Source: Halorussus marinus (GTDB lineage Archaea > Halobacteriota > Halobacteria > Halobacteriales > Haladaptataceae). Taken from it: 64,000 nucleotides of DNA. The stretch lies in contig NZ_SBIV01000010.1 in assembly GCF_004765795.1 (NCBI RefSeq), positions 39,247 to 103,246 of the forward strand, in the 5' to 3' direction. A program made the translations under genes and the position numbers. The notes under the pieces were generated by a model. The model had not been told where the DNA came from. It saw only the letters and a program-made list of their open reading frames with translations, and did no database searches. The first letter of the stretch is position 1. Every line of letters starts with the position of its first letter. Shown here piece after piece: positions 8,428 to 18,640 of this stretch.

Positions 8428-8803
8428 GTGCTATCCGATGAGCGAATTCGAGCAGTAAGACGAGAACTGAGCGAAGCGGGATACCCCGGATTCGAGTTTC
8501 GATAACGGGGAAATCGTCCTCGGATCTCTCCGGTTTGTGGGTGGTCGGGAACTACCGCGAGACGGGAAACTCAACCCAGAGAGTCTCCCACGGCCGTTTC
8601 GGATTGTCGAGTGGCTACCACTCGTTTCGGCCACGCCGGCCGACCCGGAGTACGCCCCGGATATAATCCACGGGATTGCAGAGAAACACGGGCTAAAGGT
8701 CGTGATCATCGGCGTGGACGAAGCGCAGGTCCGGATCACACTCTGCGATCCCACTGATGAGACTCGGGCAGAGTCGCGATTAGCGACTTCCTTGGGGATT
8801 TAG
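8428..8803 (+). pseudogene. Small protein gene with a +1 frameshift near 8500
   Basis: Two partial frames join into one plausible protein of about 125 aa. Frame one starts at GTG 8428 (VLSDERIRAVRRELSEAG) and runs through YPGFEF, then meets TAA at 8503. Frame two carries on without interruption as DNGEIVLGSLRFVGG and ends at TAG 8803. Skipping one C at 8500 joins them cleanly. I do not recognise the family; the C-terminal half (IIHGIAEKHGLKVVIIGVDE) looks like an alpha/beta domain. The area is less GC-rich than its neighbours. A sequencing error, a real decayed gene and programmed frameshifting are all possible. Confidence 0.55.
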
Positions 8804-8994
8804 CCACTCCAGCCCCATATCTATTCTGAGTAACTAAACCGGACTACCAGCCTTGGTAAATCACATGGCGCTATATAGAATTGTCGAAGTGGCGCTACGT
8901 TTCGCCGAACGGAAAAGAACACGCGAGATACGGCTCGAAGCGCTTCTGGATCGGAACCCCAAACAGAGTAGCTGAACCGGGTCGCGGGGTCGTC
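8804..8994. other. Low-GC gap with only a doubtful 36-codon ORF
   Basis: Between the frameshifted gene and the tetR stop. An ORF at 8865-8975 (+) begins MALYRIVEVALRFAERK and uses AT-rich codons unlike the rest of the window. It may be a fragment of a foreign gene or noise. No transposase or repeat ends were seen. Confidence 0.3.
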
Positions 8995-9636
8995 TCAGTC
9001 GGACGGGCGGCGCGTTCGTGCTCCTTCGGCGTCGGCGGGAGCGAGAGACGGATAGACGAACGCGGCGATCGCTCGCTTCGCCTGTTCGGGCGCGTCGTCG
9101 TGATCGAGAGAGATCCTGCGGGCGCGAGCGGCGTGGATGACGTCGGTGATGAACTGAGAGGTGTCCTCGACGTCGACCGCGCGAAAGCTCCCGCGCTCGA
9201 TGCCTGCCCGCAGGACGTGCTCGATGTTGCCCCGGATGACCTCGTAGTGTTCGTTGAACGCCTCGCGGTGGGCCTCGTTGTGTTGGGCCTGGGCGAACAG
9301 TTCGTGGTACACCTTCATGCGCTCCCAGTGGTCGAACCTCTCGCCGAGTTCGGGGCCGAGAAGACACTGATCGATCCGGCCGTCCAGCGCCTCCCACGGG
9401 TTCTCGTCGTCGCCGAGTTTCGACTGGCTCTCGTACTGCCCGATGAGGTACTCCAGAAACGACGAGATGAGGTCGTGTTTCCCGTCGAAGTGGTAGTGGA
9501 TGAGCGTCCGACTCTTCTCGAACTCCTCGCCGATGTCCCGGACCCGGAGGTCGGAGTAGCCGTGCTCGCTGAGCGCGCGGAACGTGGCCTCCATGATCGC
9601 TTCCCGCGTGTCGGGGGCCGTCTGCGAGGCGGTCAT
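8995..9636 (-). CDS. TetR/AcrR family transcriptional regulator
   Basis: 213 aa from ATG 9636. The N-terminal DNA-binding domain is clear: TREAIMEATFRALSEHGYSD, then VRDIGEEFEKSRTLIHYHF, the TetR helix-turn-helix with the usual YYHF/YHF end at about residues 28-55. The C-terminal ligand domain is helical with several histidines and aromatic residues. It is divergent from the pirin gene, with 289 bp between the starts, so it may control that gene and itself. The ligand is unknown. An ATG is chosen over an earlier in-frame start three codons upstream. Confidence 0.88.
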   Translation of the reverse strand: MTASQTAPDTREAIMEATFRALSEHGYSDLRVRDIGEEFEKSRTLIHYHFDGKHDLISSFLEYLIGQYESQSKLGDDENPWEALDGRIDQCLLGPELGERFDHWERMKVYHELFAQAQHNEAHREAFNEHYEVIRGNIEHVLRAGIERGSFRAVDVEDTSQFITDVIHAARARRISLDHDDAPEQAKRAIAAFVYPSLAPADAEGARTRRPSD

Positions 9637-9881
9637 ACCCCTCACTACGCGCGAGGACCCTAAAGATCCGTGGAGACGAAACGACGCGGCTGTGCGGGCG
9701 AGGCCTGTCCGATCGTCGGGACGGACTGAGAGGGCTCTCGCCGGACAACTCGAAAGCGTCGCGGCGCGAGACTCGCCTCGTGGGGCTCGAAACGGGATGC
9801 CAACCGTTCGTCCTCGACTCGACCCGTCGGAGTCTCACCGCGCGCCGTCGGGACGTTGGGGCTCGGCCGTCAAGTATCTTT

Positions 9882-9891
9882 ACCAAATGGT
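9882..9891. promoter_or_regulatory. Possible TetR operator near the pirin promoter
   Basis: ACCA-AA-TGGT inverted repeat in TTACCAAATGGTCAA, 35 bp before the pirin start. It sits just downstream of an AT-rich tatcttta element that could be the TATA box. A regulator bound here would block transcription. TetR dimers bind such short inverted repeats; the assignment to the neighbouring TetR is inference. Confidence 0.35.
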
Positions 9892-9925
9892 CAATCTTAT
9901 CCCGGTCGAGCGCCTCCTCACAGCC

Positions 9926-10675
9926 ATGACATCGCGCGAGGCTACCGACGGACGAGTCGGGCCGGTCGCCGGCCAGACGGTCCGACACGGGACCGGCGTC
10001 AACTCGAATCGGGCCTTCCCGACGGACGCCCATCCGACCCACCTCGACCCGTTCGTGCTGTTCGAACGGTTCTACATCGACCCCGAGAAGGGGTTTCCGA
10101 TGCACCGCCACGAGGGGTTCGAAATCGTCTCCTACATGATCGAAGGCGGGATGGACCACGAGGACTCGCTCGGCGTCGAACACACCGCCTACGAGAACGA
10201 GGCGATGCGGATCACGACGGGAAGCGGCATCCGACACTCGGAGTTTCCCGCCGACGGCGCGGCGTGCAACGGGCTCCAGTTCTGGGTCAATCTCCCGCGC
10301 GCGGACAAAGACGCCGACCCGGACTACGCCGACGCGACCACCGACGAGCTCCCGATCCGCGAGCTGGACGGCGCGACCGTACGGACCGTCGTCGGCGACG
10401 GCTCGCCGATCGAACTCCGCACGCCGATGGAGTACCTCGACGCCCGCGTCTCCGACGGCTGGACGTGGGAGCCCGACGAGGAGTGGACCGGCTTCGTCTA
10501 CGGCGTCGAAGGCGCGGGGACCGTCGACGGAGACGCCTTCGGCGAGGGCGACGTACTGCCGGTCGCGGACGGCCGGAGCGTCCGACTGGAGAGCGACGAG
10601 ACGCTCCGGGCGGTCGCGGTGGCGGGGCGACCGCACGGCGAACCCATCCGACAGCGCGGCCCGTTCGTGCTCTGA
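9926..10675 (+). CDS. Pirin family protein
   Basis: 249 aa from ATG 9926. It is a two-cupin pirin-type protein. The N-terminal cupin holds HLDPFVLFERF, then MHRHEGFEIVSYMIEGG with metal-binding histidines, then GSGIRHSEFP; the C-terminal cupin is more degenerate. Pirins bind a non-haem metal; some have quercetinase activity and others act in regulation. The role here is unknown. It is divergently paired with the TetR gene. An in-frame ATG at 9887 is possible but overlaps the putative promoter and operator, so 9926 is preferred. Confidence 0.85.
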   Translation: MTSREATDGRVGPVAGQTVRHGTGVNSNRAFPTDAHPTHLDPFVLFERFYIDPEKGFPMHRHEGFEIVSYMIEGGMDHEDSLGVEHTAYENEAMRITTGSGIRHSEFPADGAACNGLQFWVNLPRADKDADPDYADATTDELPIRELDGATVRTVVGDGSPIELRTPMEYLDARVSDGWTWEPDEEWTGFVYGVEGAGTVDGDAFGEGDVLPVADGRSVRLESDETLRAVAVAGRPHGEPIRQRGPFVL

Positions 10676-10777
10676 ACTGGCCGGGTCGGCGCCGCAAGCG
10701 CCGCCGGGACCGTCCGGGGCCCGCGGGCCGGGAGGGTGAACCAAAGGCCTAAGACCGCGGACTCCCTATCGGTCACC

Positions 10778-11143
10778 ATGAGCACGGACACTCAGGACGA
10801 CGGGAACGACCTCGAAGAGCGGGTCACCAACTTCCTGCGGCGCAACTTCCCCCAGATCCAGATGCACGGGGGGAGCGCGGCGATCCAGAACATCGACCGC
10901 GAGACCGGAGAGGTCCACATCCAGCTCGGCGGCGCGTGCAGCGGGTGTGGCATCTCGCCGATGACGATCCAGGCGATCAAGAGCCGGATGGTCAAAGAGA
11001 TCCCCGAGATCGAGCAGGTCCACGCCGACACCGGCATGGACGCCGGCGGTCACGGCGGTGGCGGCGGCATGAGCCCGTCGTTCCCCGGCGAGACCACCGA
11101 CGACGGCGACGACGACGACGAGGGACCGCAGGCCCCGTTCTAA
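10778..11143 (+). CDS. NifU C-terminal-domain Fe-S scaffold/carrier protein
   Basis: 121 aa. Residues about 12-85 form a NifU-like C-terminal domain with the CxxC motif GGACSGCGIS (C54, C57), which binds a [4Fe-4S] cluster for delivery to target proteins. A glycine/histidine-rich stretch (MDAGGHGGGGGMSP) and a very acidic tail follow; the tail is typical of haloarchaea. NifU-type proteins usually span about 80-120 aa in this class. It stands alone, about 100 bp after the pirin stop. Role in cluster assembly is from family knowledge. Confidence 0.9.
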   Translation: MSTDTQDDGNDLEERVTNFLRRNFPQIQMHGGSAAIQNIDRETGEVHIQLGGACSGCGISPMTIQAIKSRMVKEIPEIEQVHADTGMDAGGHGGGGGMSPSFPGETTDDGDDDDEGPQAPF

Positions 11144-11202
11144 GTCCGGATTTCCGGGCCGAAACGGCCTCGTTCTTCGCGTACAGACCGGCTAACATCA
11201 GG

Positions 11203-11210
11203 ATATTTAT
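11203..11210 (+). promoter_or_regulatory. TATA box of the sulfatase-like gene
   Basis: ATATTTAT, 26 bp before ATG 11237, which fits leaderless transcription of the hydrolase gene. Confidence 0.5.
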
Positions 11211-11236
11211 CCCGTCGCGGGTTGGACGGTGTTCGT

Positions 11237-12763
11237 ATGACCAACGACGACGCCGCGGGGAACGTCGTGTTCGTGGTCATGGACACGGTTCGCAAGAGCC
11301 ACCTCTCAGTCTATGGCTACGACGAGCCGACGACGCCCGGCCTCGAGCGGTTCGCCGACGAGGCCGCCGTCTTCGAGCAGGCGGTCGCCCCCGCGCCGTG
11401 GACCCTACCCGTCCACGCGTCGCTGTTCACCGGGATGTACCCGAGCGAACACGGCGCGAGCCAGGAGAACCCCTATCTGGAGGGCGCGACGACGCTCGCG
11501 GAGTCGCTCTCGTCGGCCGGCTACGAGACCGCGTGTTACTCCTCGAACGCGTGGATCACGCCCTACACCCACCTCACCGACGGCTTCGACGATCAGGACA
11601 ACTTCTTCGAGGTGATGCCCGGCGAGTTCCTCTCGGGGCCGCTGGCGAAGGCCTGGAAGACGATGAACGACAACGACTCGCTCCGGAAGGTCGCCGACTA
11701 CCTCGTGAGCGTCGGCAACAAGATCCACGAGTACACCGCCTCGGGCGAGGGCGCCGACTCGAAGACCCCGCAGGTGATCGACCGGACCATCGAGTTCATC
11801 GACGACGCCGACTCCGAGTACTTCGCGTTCGTCAACCTGATGGACGCCCACCTGCCCTATCACCCGCCCGAGGAGTACAGGGCGGAGTTCGCGCCCGGCG
11901 TCGACTCCACCGAAGTGTGCCAGAACTCCAAGGAGTACAACTGCGGCGCCCGCGAGATCGACGACGAGGAGTGGACCGCCATCGAGGGGCTCTACGACGC
12001 CGAGATCCGCCACATCGACGCCCAGCTCCAGCGGCTGTTCGGCTGGATGCGCGAGAACGACGAGTGGGACGACACCATGGTCGTCGTCTGCGCCGACCAC
12101 GGCGAACTCCACGGCGAACACGGCCTCTACGGCCACGAGTTCTGCATCTACGATCCGCTTGTCAACGTCCCGCTGATGGTCAAACACCCCGAGGTGGACG
12201 CCGAGCGCCGCGAGTCCCAGCAGGTCGAACTGCTCGACCTCTATCACACCGTGCTCGACCACGCCGGAGTCGACGCCGACCGCGCGACCGTCCCGCTGGA
12301 CCGGACGCGGTCGCTCCTCGACGCCGACTACCGTGAGTTCGCCGAGAGCGACGCGGGGGCGGCCCCGGGGAGCCACCCCGGCGACGGCGAGTACGCCTTC
12401 GTGGAGTACTACCGCCCCGTCGTCGAGCTCAAACAGCTCGAACAGAAGGCCAGCGACGCCGGGATCACCCTCGACGAGGACTCGAGATTCTACTCTCGGA
12501 TGCGGGCCGCCCGCCGCCCCGACGCGAAGTACATCCGCAACGAGCGCATCGCCGACGAGTTCTACCACCTCGATTCGGACCCCGGCGAGCGCGACGACGC
12601 GCGCGGAGCGGACAGCGACGAGGAGGTCGAACTCGAAGCCGCGCTCTCGACGTTCGAGGAGAGCGTCGGCGGCGAGTGGAAGGCGGTCGACGACGAGGAC
12701 GTGCTCGGCGAGATGAGCGACGACGCGAAAGACCGCCTGCAGGATCTGGGGTACATCGACTGA
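11237..12763 (+). CDS. Sulfatase-fold hydrolase (alkaline phosphatase superfamily)
   Basis: 508 aa from ATG 11237. The metal-binding start VVFVVMDTVRKSHLSVYGY (D16, T17) and the later CADHGELHGEHG and GHEF segments place it in the sulfatase/alkaline phosphatase superfamily. At the catalytic position the sequence is PWTLPVHASLFTG, so the formylglycine-forming Cys or Ser of true sulfatases is replaced by Thr56. That points to a phosphoryl-transfer or threonine-nucleophile enzyme, perhaps acting on a surface polysaccharide or lipid headgroup (inference). No signal peptide is seen, so it is probably cytoplasmic. Substrate unknown. Confidence 0.82.
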   Translation: MTNDDAAGNVVFVVMDTVRKSHLSVYGYDEPTTPGLERFADEAAVFEQAVAPAPWTLPVHASLFTGMYPSEHGASQENPYLEGATTLAESLSSAGYETACYSSNAWITPYTHLTDGFDDQDNFFEVMPGEFLSGPLAKAWKTMNDNDSLRKVADYLVSVGNKIHEYTASGEGADSKTPQVIDRTIEFIDDADSEYFAFVNLMDAHLPYHPPEEYRAEFAPGVDSTEVCQNSKEYNCGAREIDDEEWTAIEGLYDAEIRHIDAQLQRLFGWMRENDEWDDTMVVVCADHGELHGEHGLYGHEFCIYDPLVNVPLMVKHPEVDAERRESQQVELLDLYHTVLDHAGVDADRATVPLDRTRSLLDADYREFAESDAGAAPGSHPGDGEYAFVEYYRPVVELKQLEQKASDAGITLDEDSRFYSRMRAARRPDAKYIRNERIADEFYHLDSDPGERDDARGADSDEEVELEAALSTFEESVGGEWKAVDDEDVLGEMSDDAKDRLQDLGYID

Positions 12764-12775
12764 CCGCCCGCGTGC

Positions 12776-13801
12776 TTACACCGAGTCGACGCCGACGACG
12801 CTCACCACGGCGCCCCCGATCCCGATCGGAACCCAGTAGATTGCCCCCCGAAAGAGGATGACGGCGGCGAACGCCGTCTCCCAGCCGACCCCGATCCCCG
12901 GGAGACTCGAGAGGAGCGTGACCAACACCGCCTCGATCCCGCCCGCGCCGCCCGGGAGCGGCGTGACCCCCGCGATCGCGCCGACCGGAACCACGAACAG
13001 GAGCACGTCGAACGGGATCGGCGAGCCGATGGCGACGAACGCCAGCCAGAGCGCGATCATCTGGAACACCCACCCGAGCGTCGAGGCGCCGAGGGTGAGC
13101 GCCAGCCCCCGCCGGTTGGTCGCCACGCGCTCGATCGAGTCGAAAAACTCCGACACCCGGTGTTCTATCTTCTCGGGGCTGAGCGCGACGTCGACCGGCA
13201 GGACGCGCGAGACCCACTCGAGGGCGGGCGCGAGCACACGCGCGACGGTCCGTCGGAGCGCGCTCCGGTGGCGCCACCCGAAGAACGCCGCCACCGGGAC
13301 CGCGACCGAGAGGCCGACGATCGCGGCCGTGGCGATCCGGAGCTGGCGGCCAAACGACGTCTGGGTCGCGTAGAACCCCGCCCCGAGCAACGAGAGCGTG
13401 ATCGAGGGGACGAAGTTGAGCGAGTCGACGCTCGCGATGGCCGCCAGTCCGCGCTCGTACTCGGTGTCGGCCACCTTCGAGATCAACAGCGCGGTAACCG
13501 GCTCGCCGCCGGCCTGTCCGAACGGCGTGATGTTGTTCGAGAACATCGCGCCGTTCAGGACGAAAAACGACTTCGCGAACGAGATGTCCGATCCGAGAAC
13601 GTGGAGGACCGTCCGGAGGCCGTACCCCCAGGCGGCGAGCCACCCCAGCGTGGCCGCGACGAGCAACGCGACCGTCTCCGGGTCCGCCTGCCGGAGCTCG
13701 CGGAGCAGGTCCTCGACTCCGACGAAGTAGAGCAACAGCCCCAGGATGGCGAAGGTGCCGAGGAATCCGAGCGCGGTTGTGCGCAACTGCGCGCCGTTCA
13801 T
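12776..13801 (-). CDS. Flippase-like membrane protein (LPG synthase TM / UPF0104 family)
   Basis: 341 aa from ATG 13801 with about eight membrane segments. The family motifs are present: SNNITPFGQAGGEPVTA in the first half and VTPLPGGAGGIEAV in the second. Relatives include the membrane half of bacterial lysyl-phosphatidylglycerol synthases and haloarchaeal AglD/AglR-like proteins linked to lipid-linked glycan handling. A role in moving or modifying lipids is possible but unproven. It converges on the sulfatase-like gene with only 12 bp between stops. Confidence 0.83.
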   Translation of the reverse strand: MNGAQLRTTALGFLGTFAILGLLLYFVGVEDLLRELRQADPETVALLVAATLGWLAAWGYGLRTVLHVLGSDISFAKSFFVLNGAMFSNNITPFGQAGGEPVTALLISKVADTEYERGLAAIASVDSLNFVPSITLSLLGAGFYATQTSFGRQLRIATAAIVGLSVAVPVAAFFGWRHRSALRRTVARVLAPALEWVSRVLPVDVALSPEKIEHRVSEFFDSIERVATNRRGLALTLGASTLGWVFQMIALWLAFVAIGSPIPFDVLLFVVPVGAIAGVTPLPGGAGGIEAVLVTLLSSLPGIGVGWETAFAAVILFRGAIYWVPIGIGGAVVSVVGVDSV

Positions 13802-13880
13802 GGGCGATGCTTGCCGCCTGCACTAATCAGTATGTCGGAACTCCCGCTCGAAACGCGGGCGAGAGCCGCTTCGCGCCGGG

Positions 13881-14786
13881 TTAGGGGCGGCTTTCGGCGT
13901 TGGCGTCGGCCCACGCCCCCAACAGGTTCGCCAGCGTTCGGTTGACCGGGGCCGCGACGCCGAGTTCGTCGGCGTGGGCCGCGACGTGGCCGTTGATCGC
14001 TTCGACCTCGGTGTGGCGGCCGGCGAGCACGTCCTGGAGGGTCGAGGACGCGTTCTCGGCGGTGTCGGCCGCCACCGCGTCGAGCGCTCGGACCGCGTCG
14101 GCGTCCGAGAGTTCGATCCCGGCGGCCCGCGCGACGCGGGCGGTCTCGCGGGCGGCGTCGGTCGCGACCGCGCGAGCGGGACCGGACCGAACCCCGCCGT
14201 TCTGCGTCCGGGCGAGCGCCGTGGTCGCGTTGATGCCCGCGTTGACCGCGAGCTTCCGCCAGCGCCGGCGGGGCATGTCGTCGGCGACGGTCGTCTCGAT
14301 GCCGGCCGCCCGGAAGGCCCGCCCCGCCTCGTCGGCGACTTCGGCGGTGCCGCCCCCGCGGGGGCCGAGGACGACCTCGCCCTCGCCGGTACACGCGACC
14401 ACGCCCGGCCCGGTCAGGCGCGCGCCGTAGGTCGCGGTGCCGGCAAGCACCGGACACTCGAGGCGGTCGGCGAGGATCGCCTCGTTTCCCATCCCGTTCT
14501 GGAGCGAGAGCGCGGCGTCGAACGCGCCGGTGGCGAGCGCCTCGGCGGCCGCCTCGGTGTCGAACGCCTTGACCGTCACCACCGCGAGGTCGGCCCCGAG
14601 GCCGGTCCCGTCGGTGGTGGCCGCGGGCGAGACCGAAAAGTCGTACGTCCCCTCGACGCGGAGTCCCGACTCGCGGACGGTCGCGACGTGGGGGTCCCGG
14701 CCGACGAGCGTGACCGCGTGCTCGCGGGCGAGCAAGCCCCCGACGAGGCTCCCGAGGCTCCCCGCACCGAAGACGACGATCTCCAT
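13881..14786 (-). CDS. panE: 2-dehydropantoate 2-reductase (ketopantoate reductase)
   Basis: 301 aa from ATG 14786. The N-terminus has the NAD(P) binding glycine motif VFGAGSLGSLVGGLLA. Family residues follow: VTVKAFDT, SLQNGMGNE, and RRRWRKLAVNAGINATTALA, where the lysine and asparagine are catalytic. EINGHVAAHADELGVAAPVN is the usual C-terminal signature. It makes pantoate for coenzyme A synthesis; in archaea this step can be a control point. It stands alone and is divergent from the LLM oxidoreductase gene across 120 bp. Confidence 0.88.
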   Translation of the reverse strand: MEIVVFGAGSLGSLVGGLLAREHAVTLVGRDPHVATVRESGLRVEGTYDFSVSPAATTDGTGLGADLAVVTVKAFDTEAAAEALATGAFDAALSLQNGMGNEAILADRLECPVLAGTATYGARLTGPGVVACTGEGEVVLGPRGGGTAEVADEAGRAFRAAGIETTVADDMPRRRWRKLAVNAGINATTALARTQNGGVRSGPARAVATDAARETARVARAAGIELSDADAVRALDAVAADTAENASSTLQDVLAGRHTEVEAINGHVAAHADELGVAAPVNRTLANLLGAWADANAESRP

Positions 14787-14906
14787 GTCCGAGCCTTGTG
14801 CTCGCGGGTAGAAAAGTCGCCCCGTCTCGGGTCCGCGCGAGTGGCCGTGGCGGGCGAGGTCGCTGGTAGCCCAACCGTTAACCCGCCGAGTCCCCGAGGG
14901 CGGGGC

Positions 14907-15935
<1,029 letters not shown>

Positions 15936-15957
15936 GGCGAGGTCGGTCGGCGGCCGC

Positions 15958-16296
15958 TCAGTCCTCGGTCCAGTACATCAGCGCCTCCTTTGGCTCCCCG
16001 CAGTTCGGACACTTCTCGGGGAGGCCGCCGTCGATCTCGCCCATCTCGCCGCACTCGGTACACCGCCACATCAGCTCCGCCTCGCCGAAGTCGTGGCCCG
16101 CGCGGGCGTGCTCGACGCTGAGTCCCTCGACGCCCTCGCGAGTCGTCACGAAGAACCCGCCCTCCTCGAACCCCCGGATCGTCCCGAGCTCGGTCCCGTC
16201 CTCGTCGTAGACGGTCGCGCCCAGATCGAGCCGCATGATCGCTTCCTCCGCCTCCGGTTCCCCCTCCTCGGCCGGCGTTTCACCTTCCCCACTCAT
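15958..16296 (-). CDS. Small rubredoxin-like zinc-ribbon protein (resembles DUF7130)
   Basis: 112 aa. A disordered acidic N-terminus of about 20 residues is followed by a small beta-rich domain (LGATVYDEDGTELGTIRG) and a C-terminal ribbon with two CxxC knuckles, WRCTECGEMGE and EKCPNCGEP. The ribbon resembles the rubredoxin end of rubrerythrin and likely holds Zn or Fe. Function unknown. It lies between the LLM oxidoreductase and mdh. Confidence 0.78.
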   Translation of the reverse strand: MSGEGETPAEEGEPEAEEAIMRLDLGATVYDEDGTELGTIRGFEEGGFFVTTREGVEGLSVEHARAGHDFGEAELMWRCTECGEMGEIDGGLPEKCPNCGEPKEALMYWTED

Positions 16297-16421
16297 GGGA
16301 GAGGCTACGCTCTCGGACCTGATAAACTTCCTCGCCCGAAAACGGATCGGCGACCGACCCGAACGCTCGACCCGTCGCGTCGAACCGAAAAAGACCGACT
16401 CCGAGGCGAGTCCGCCGGGCC

Positions 16422-17336
16422 TCAGGCGATCTCGTCGTACTGCTCGGAGAGCTTGTCCGCGGCCTCACCGAGCTGTTCGCGCTCGAACTCGGTGAGGTCC
16501 CACTCGACGACCTCCTCGACGCCGTCGGCGCCGAGCTTCAGCGGCACGCCGAGCGCCACGTCGTCGTGACCGTACTCGCCGTCGAGCTTGATCGAGCCCG
16601 GCAGTACCTCGCCGGTGTCGCGGACCACGGCCTCGACCATGTGGCCGACGCCGGTCGCCGGCCCCCACTCGGTCGCGCCCTTCTTCTCGATGACGTTCAT
16701 CGCACTCTGCTGGAGCTCTTCGAGGATCTCCTCTTTCTCCTCGTCGCTGAACTCGGGGTCCTTGCCGTTCGCGCGGACCTTCGAGAACACCGGCACCTGA
16801 GCGTCGCCGTGCTCGCCGAGGATCGTCGCCTCGACGTTCCCGACCGGCTCGTCGAACCGCTGGCTCAGCACGTAGCGGAACCGCGCGGAGTCGAGCCGGC
16901 CGCCGAAGCCGATGACCTGCTCGCGGGCGCGGTCGCCCGTCTCGTAGAGGTGGCGGTTCAGCAGATCGACCGGGTTCGAGGTCGTGATGGTGACGAAGTC
17001 GTCGTTGTGCTCGGCGATCGAGGAGCCGATGTCCTCCATGATCGGAGCGTTGTCGCCCGCGAGGTCGATGCGGGTCTGGCCGGGCTGGCGCGGGATGCCG
17101 GCCGTGATGACGACCACGTCCGAGCCCTCGGTCGCGGCGTAGCCGCCCTGTCGGACCGTGGTGTTCGCGTCGTAGGCCGCGCCGTGGTTCACGTCGGCGG
17201 CCTGCCCGACGGTGTCGTCTTCCTTGTCCGGGATGTCGACCAAGACCAGTTCGTCGGCGATGTCACGAAGCGCGATGTTGTACGCCGCCGCGGCCCCGAC
17301 CGTGCCGGCCGCGCCGACCACACTGATTTTCGTCAT
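16422..17336 (-). CDS. mdh: Malate dehydrogenase (LDH-like family)
   Basis: 304 aa from ATG 17336. It starts [19 protein letters not shown], the NAD-binding motif; [13 protein letters not shown] carries the mobile-loop arginines, TTSNPVDLL and [14 protein letters not shown] carry the catalytic Asp-His region. The Arg in the substrate loop fits malate rather than lactate. It closely follows the tetrameric halophilic malate dehydrogenase type. It runs the malate/oxaloacetate step of the citric acid cycle in the cytoplasm. The open frame extends upstream to 17654 but the true start is the ATG before TKISVV. Confidence 0.95.
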   Translation of the reverse strand: MTKISVVGAAGTVGAAAAYNIALRDIADELVLVDIPDKEDDTVGQAADVNHGAAYDANTTVRQGGYAATEGSDVVVITAGIPRQPGQTRIDLAGDNAPIMEDIGSSIAEHNDDFVTITTSNPVDLLNRHLYETGDRAREQVIGFGGRLDSARFRYVLSQRFDEPVGNVEATILGEHGDAQVPVFSKVRANGKDPEFSDEEKEEILEELQQSAMNVIEKKGATEWGPATGVGHMVEAVVRDTGEVLPGSIKLDGEYGHDDVALGVPLKLGADGVEEVVEWDLTEFEREQLGEAADKLSEQYDEIA

Positions 17337-17493
17337 ACCACCTGAGATACTGCCCGCAAATCGGTTAAGCGCTTCGAAACCTCGAAAAACAGAGAGGCCG
17401 GTTCCCGCGACGCGTCGGGCCTCGATCGGCGATGTCGGTCCCGCCACGGCCGCGAGCGCGACACTTTTCGGCCCCGACCGCCTTGTGGCACGT

Positions 17494-18210
17494 ATGAGCA
17501 CGGACGACGGCGACGACGACGGATTCGACAAGGAGGCCGAGCGCGAGAAGCTCCGAGAGAAGTACGGGAAAGACAAGCAAGATCGGGAGTCGACCCAGCG
17601 GATGAGCGAACTCCTCCTCCAGGGCGCGACGATGACGGGCAAACACTGCAACAACTGCGGAGACCCGATCTTCCGGTCCGACGGTCAGGAGTTCTGTCCG
17701 ACCTGCCAGCACGAGGGCCAGCAGGCCCGGAACGCCGACGAGACCGAGCGTCCGGCGGGCGCGGACCGCGCCGACGCCCCGGGACCCGACGCCGGCGAGG
17801 TCGCATCCGGATCGGCCGGCGACCCCAGCGCGCAGTCGGGCGACGGCGAGCCGCGGGTCGAGATCGACGACGTTCGGGTCCCAGACGCCCACGCCGACCG
17901 GTCGGAGCTCCGAACCCCGCCGTCCCAGCGGGACCGAGACGCCGGCGCACGGGCGCCCGAGCGCGACCGGGATCGTGCCCGCGGGAGCGGTCGGGGCGCC
18001 GGCGACCGGGCGCAGGGCCGAGAGTCGACCCGAGATGCCACTGCGAGCGCGGGCGGTATCGACGCCGCGCGAGCCTCGCTGGTCCGAACGCTGAACGACC
18101 TCGCGCGGCGCGCGGAGGACGCCGACGACGTGGCCCGCACGCGGGACCTCCTCGGCGCGAGCCGCGAGGCCGCCGAGGCGCTGGCGGCGCTCGACCGGGC
18201 GAGTCGGTAA
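17494..18210 (+). CDS. Sjogren's syndrome/scleroderma autoantigen 1 family protein
   Basis: 238 aa from ATG 17494. Residues about 10-75 form the conserved domain: a helical [17 protein letters not shown], the segment [15 protein letters not shown] and a zinc ribbon [17 protein letters not shown] long low-complexity linker rich in Asp, Arg and Ala follows, then a helical tail from about 190 ([20 protein letters not shown]). The family is found in archaea and eukaryotes; function is unclear. It is divergent from mdh over 157 bp. Confidence 0.82.
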   Translation: MSTDDGDDDGFDKEAEREKLREKYGKDKQDRESTQRMSELLLQGATMTGKHCNNCGDPIFRSDGQEFCPTCQHEGQQARNADETERPAGADRADAPGPDAGEVASGSAGDPSAQSGDGEPRVEIDDVRVPDAHADRSELRTPPSQRDRDAGARAPERDRDRARGSGRGAGDRAQGRESTRDATASAGGIDAARASLVRTLNDLARRAEDADDVARTRDLLGASREAAEALAALDRASR

Positions 18211-18231
18211 ATAGGCTCGAAGAAAACGCGG

Positions 18232-18507
18232 TTATCGCTCGCTCGTCTCGGCGGTCCGGGTCGCCCGCGAGCCGAGCGAGTCCGGCTCGAGCGGGGCGTT
18301 CCGGAGGCGCGCGAACAGCAACTCGACGTCCCAAGTCTCGGCCACATCGGCGGACTCGTGCTGGGGCTCGCCGTAGAGGGCCTGTTCGTCGCGGGCGTCG
18401 CCCGGCTCGTGGCACGGCTCGCCGTACAGGCACTGCTCGTCGACCGGGCCGCGGTCGGGGTCGGCCCGCGAGCGCGCCGAACCGCTTCGGGAGGTGTCGA
18501 AGACCAT
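18232..18507 (-). CDS. Haloarchaeal hypothetical protein with an internal LYGEP repeat
   Basis: 91 aa from ATG 18507. A near-duplicated unit occurs twice: DEQCLYGEPCHEPGDAR and DEQALYGEPQHESADV. The C-terminal half (TWDVELLFARLRNAPLEPDS) may form a helix. No homologous family is recognised, and no TATA box stands out upstream. A frame on the opposite strand is also open, but the duplicated peptide makes the minus strand more convincing. It converges on the 17494 gene with 21 bp between. Confidence 0.5.
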   Translation of the reverse strand: MVFDTSRSGSARSRADPDRGPVDEQCLYGEPCHEPGDARDEQALYGEPQHESADVAETWDVELLFARLRNAPLEPDSLGSRATRTAETSER

Positions 18508-18640
18508 ACCTACCGTACCGTATCGGCGCCCTTAACTGGGGGACGCCGTTCCGACGAGTTTCGATCCCAAACGCGCGATTGAACCCCGACCGTTCGAACC
18601 AAGGCGCTGTTTCTACCCCCGGGGTCGGGCTGACCGTTCC

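Noticed and set aside
8820..8990. Insertion sequence remnant in the low-GC patch
   Set aside because: No transposase fragment, terminal inverted repeat or target duplication could be seen; only the lower GC remains.
8861..10744. 627-codon frame across tetR and pirin
   Set aside because: Overlaps two genes with clear domains and is Arg/Ser-rich without any recognisable domain.
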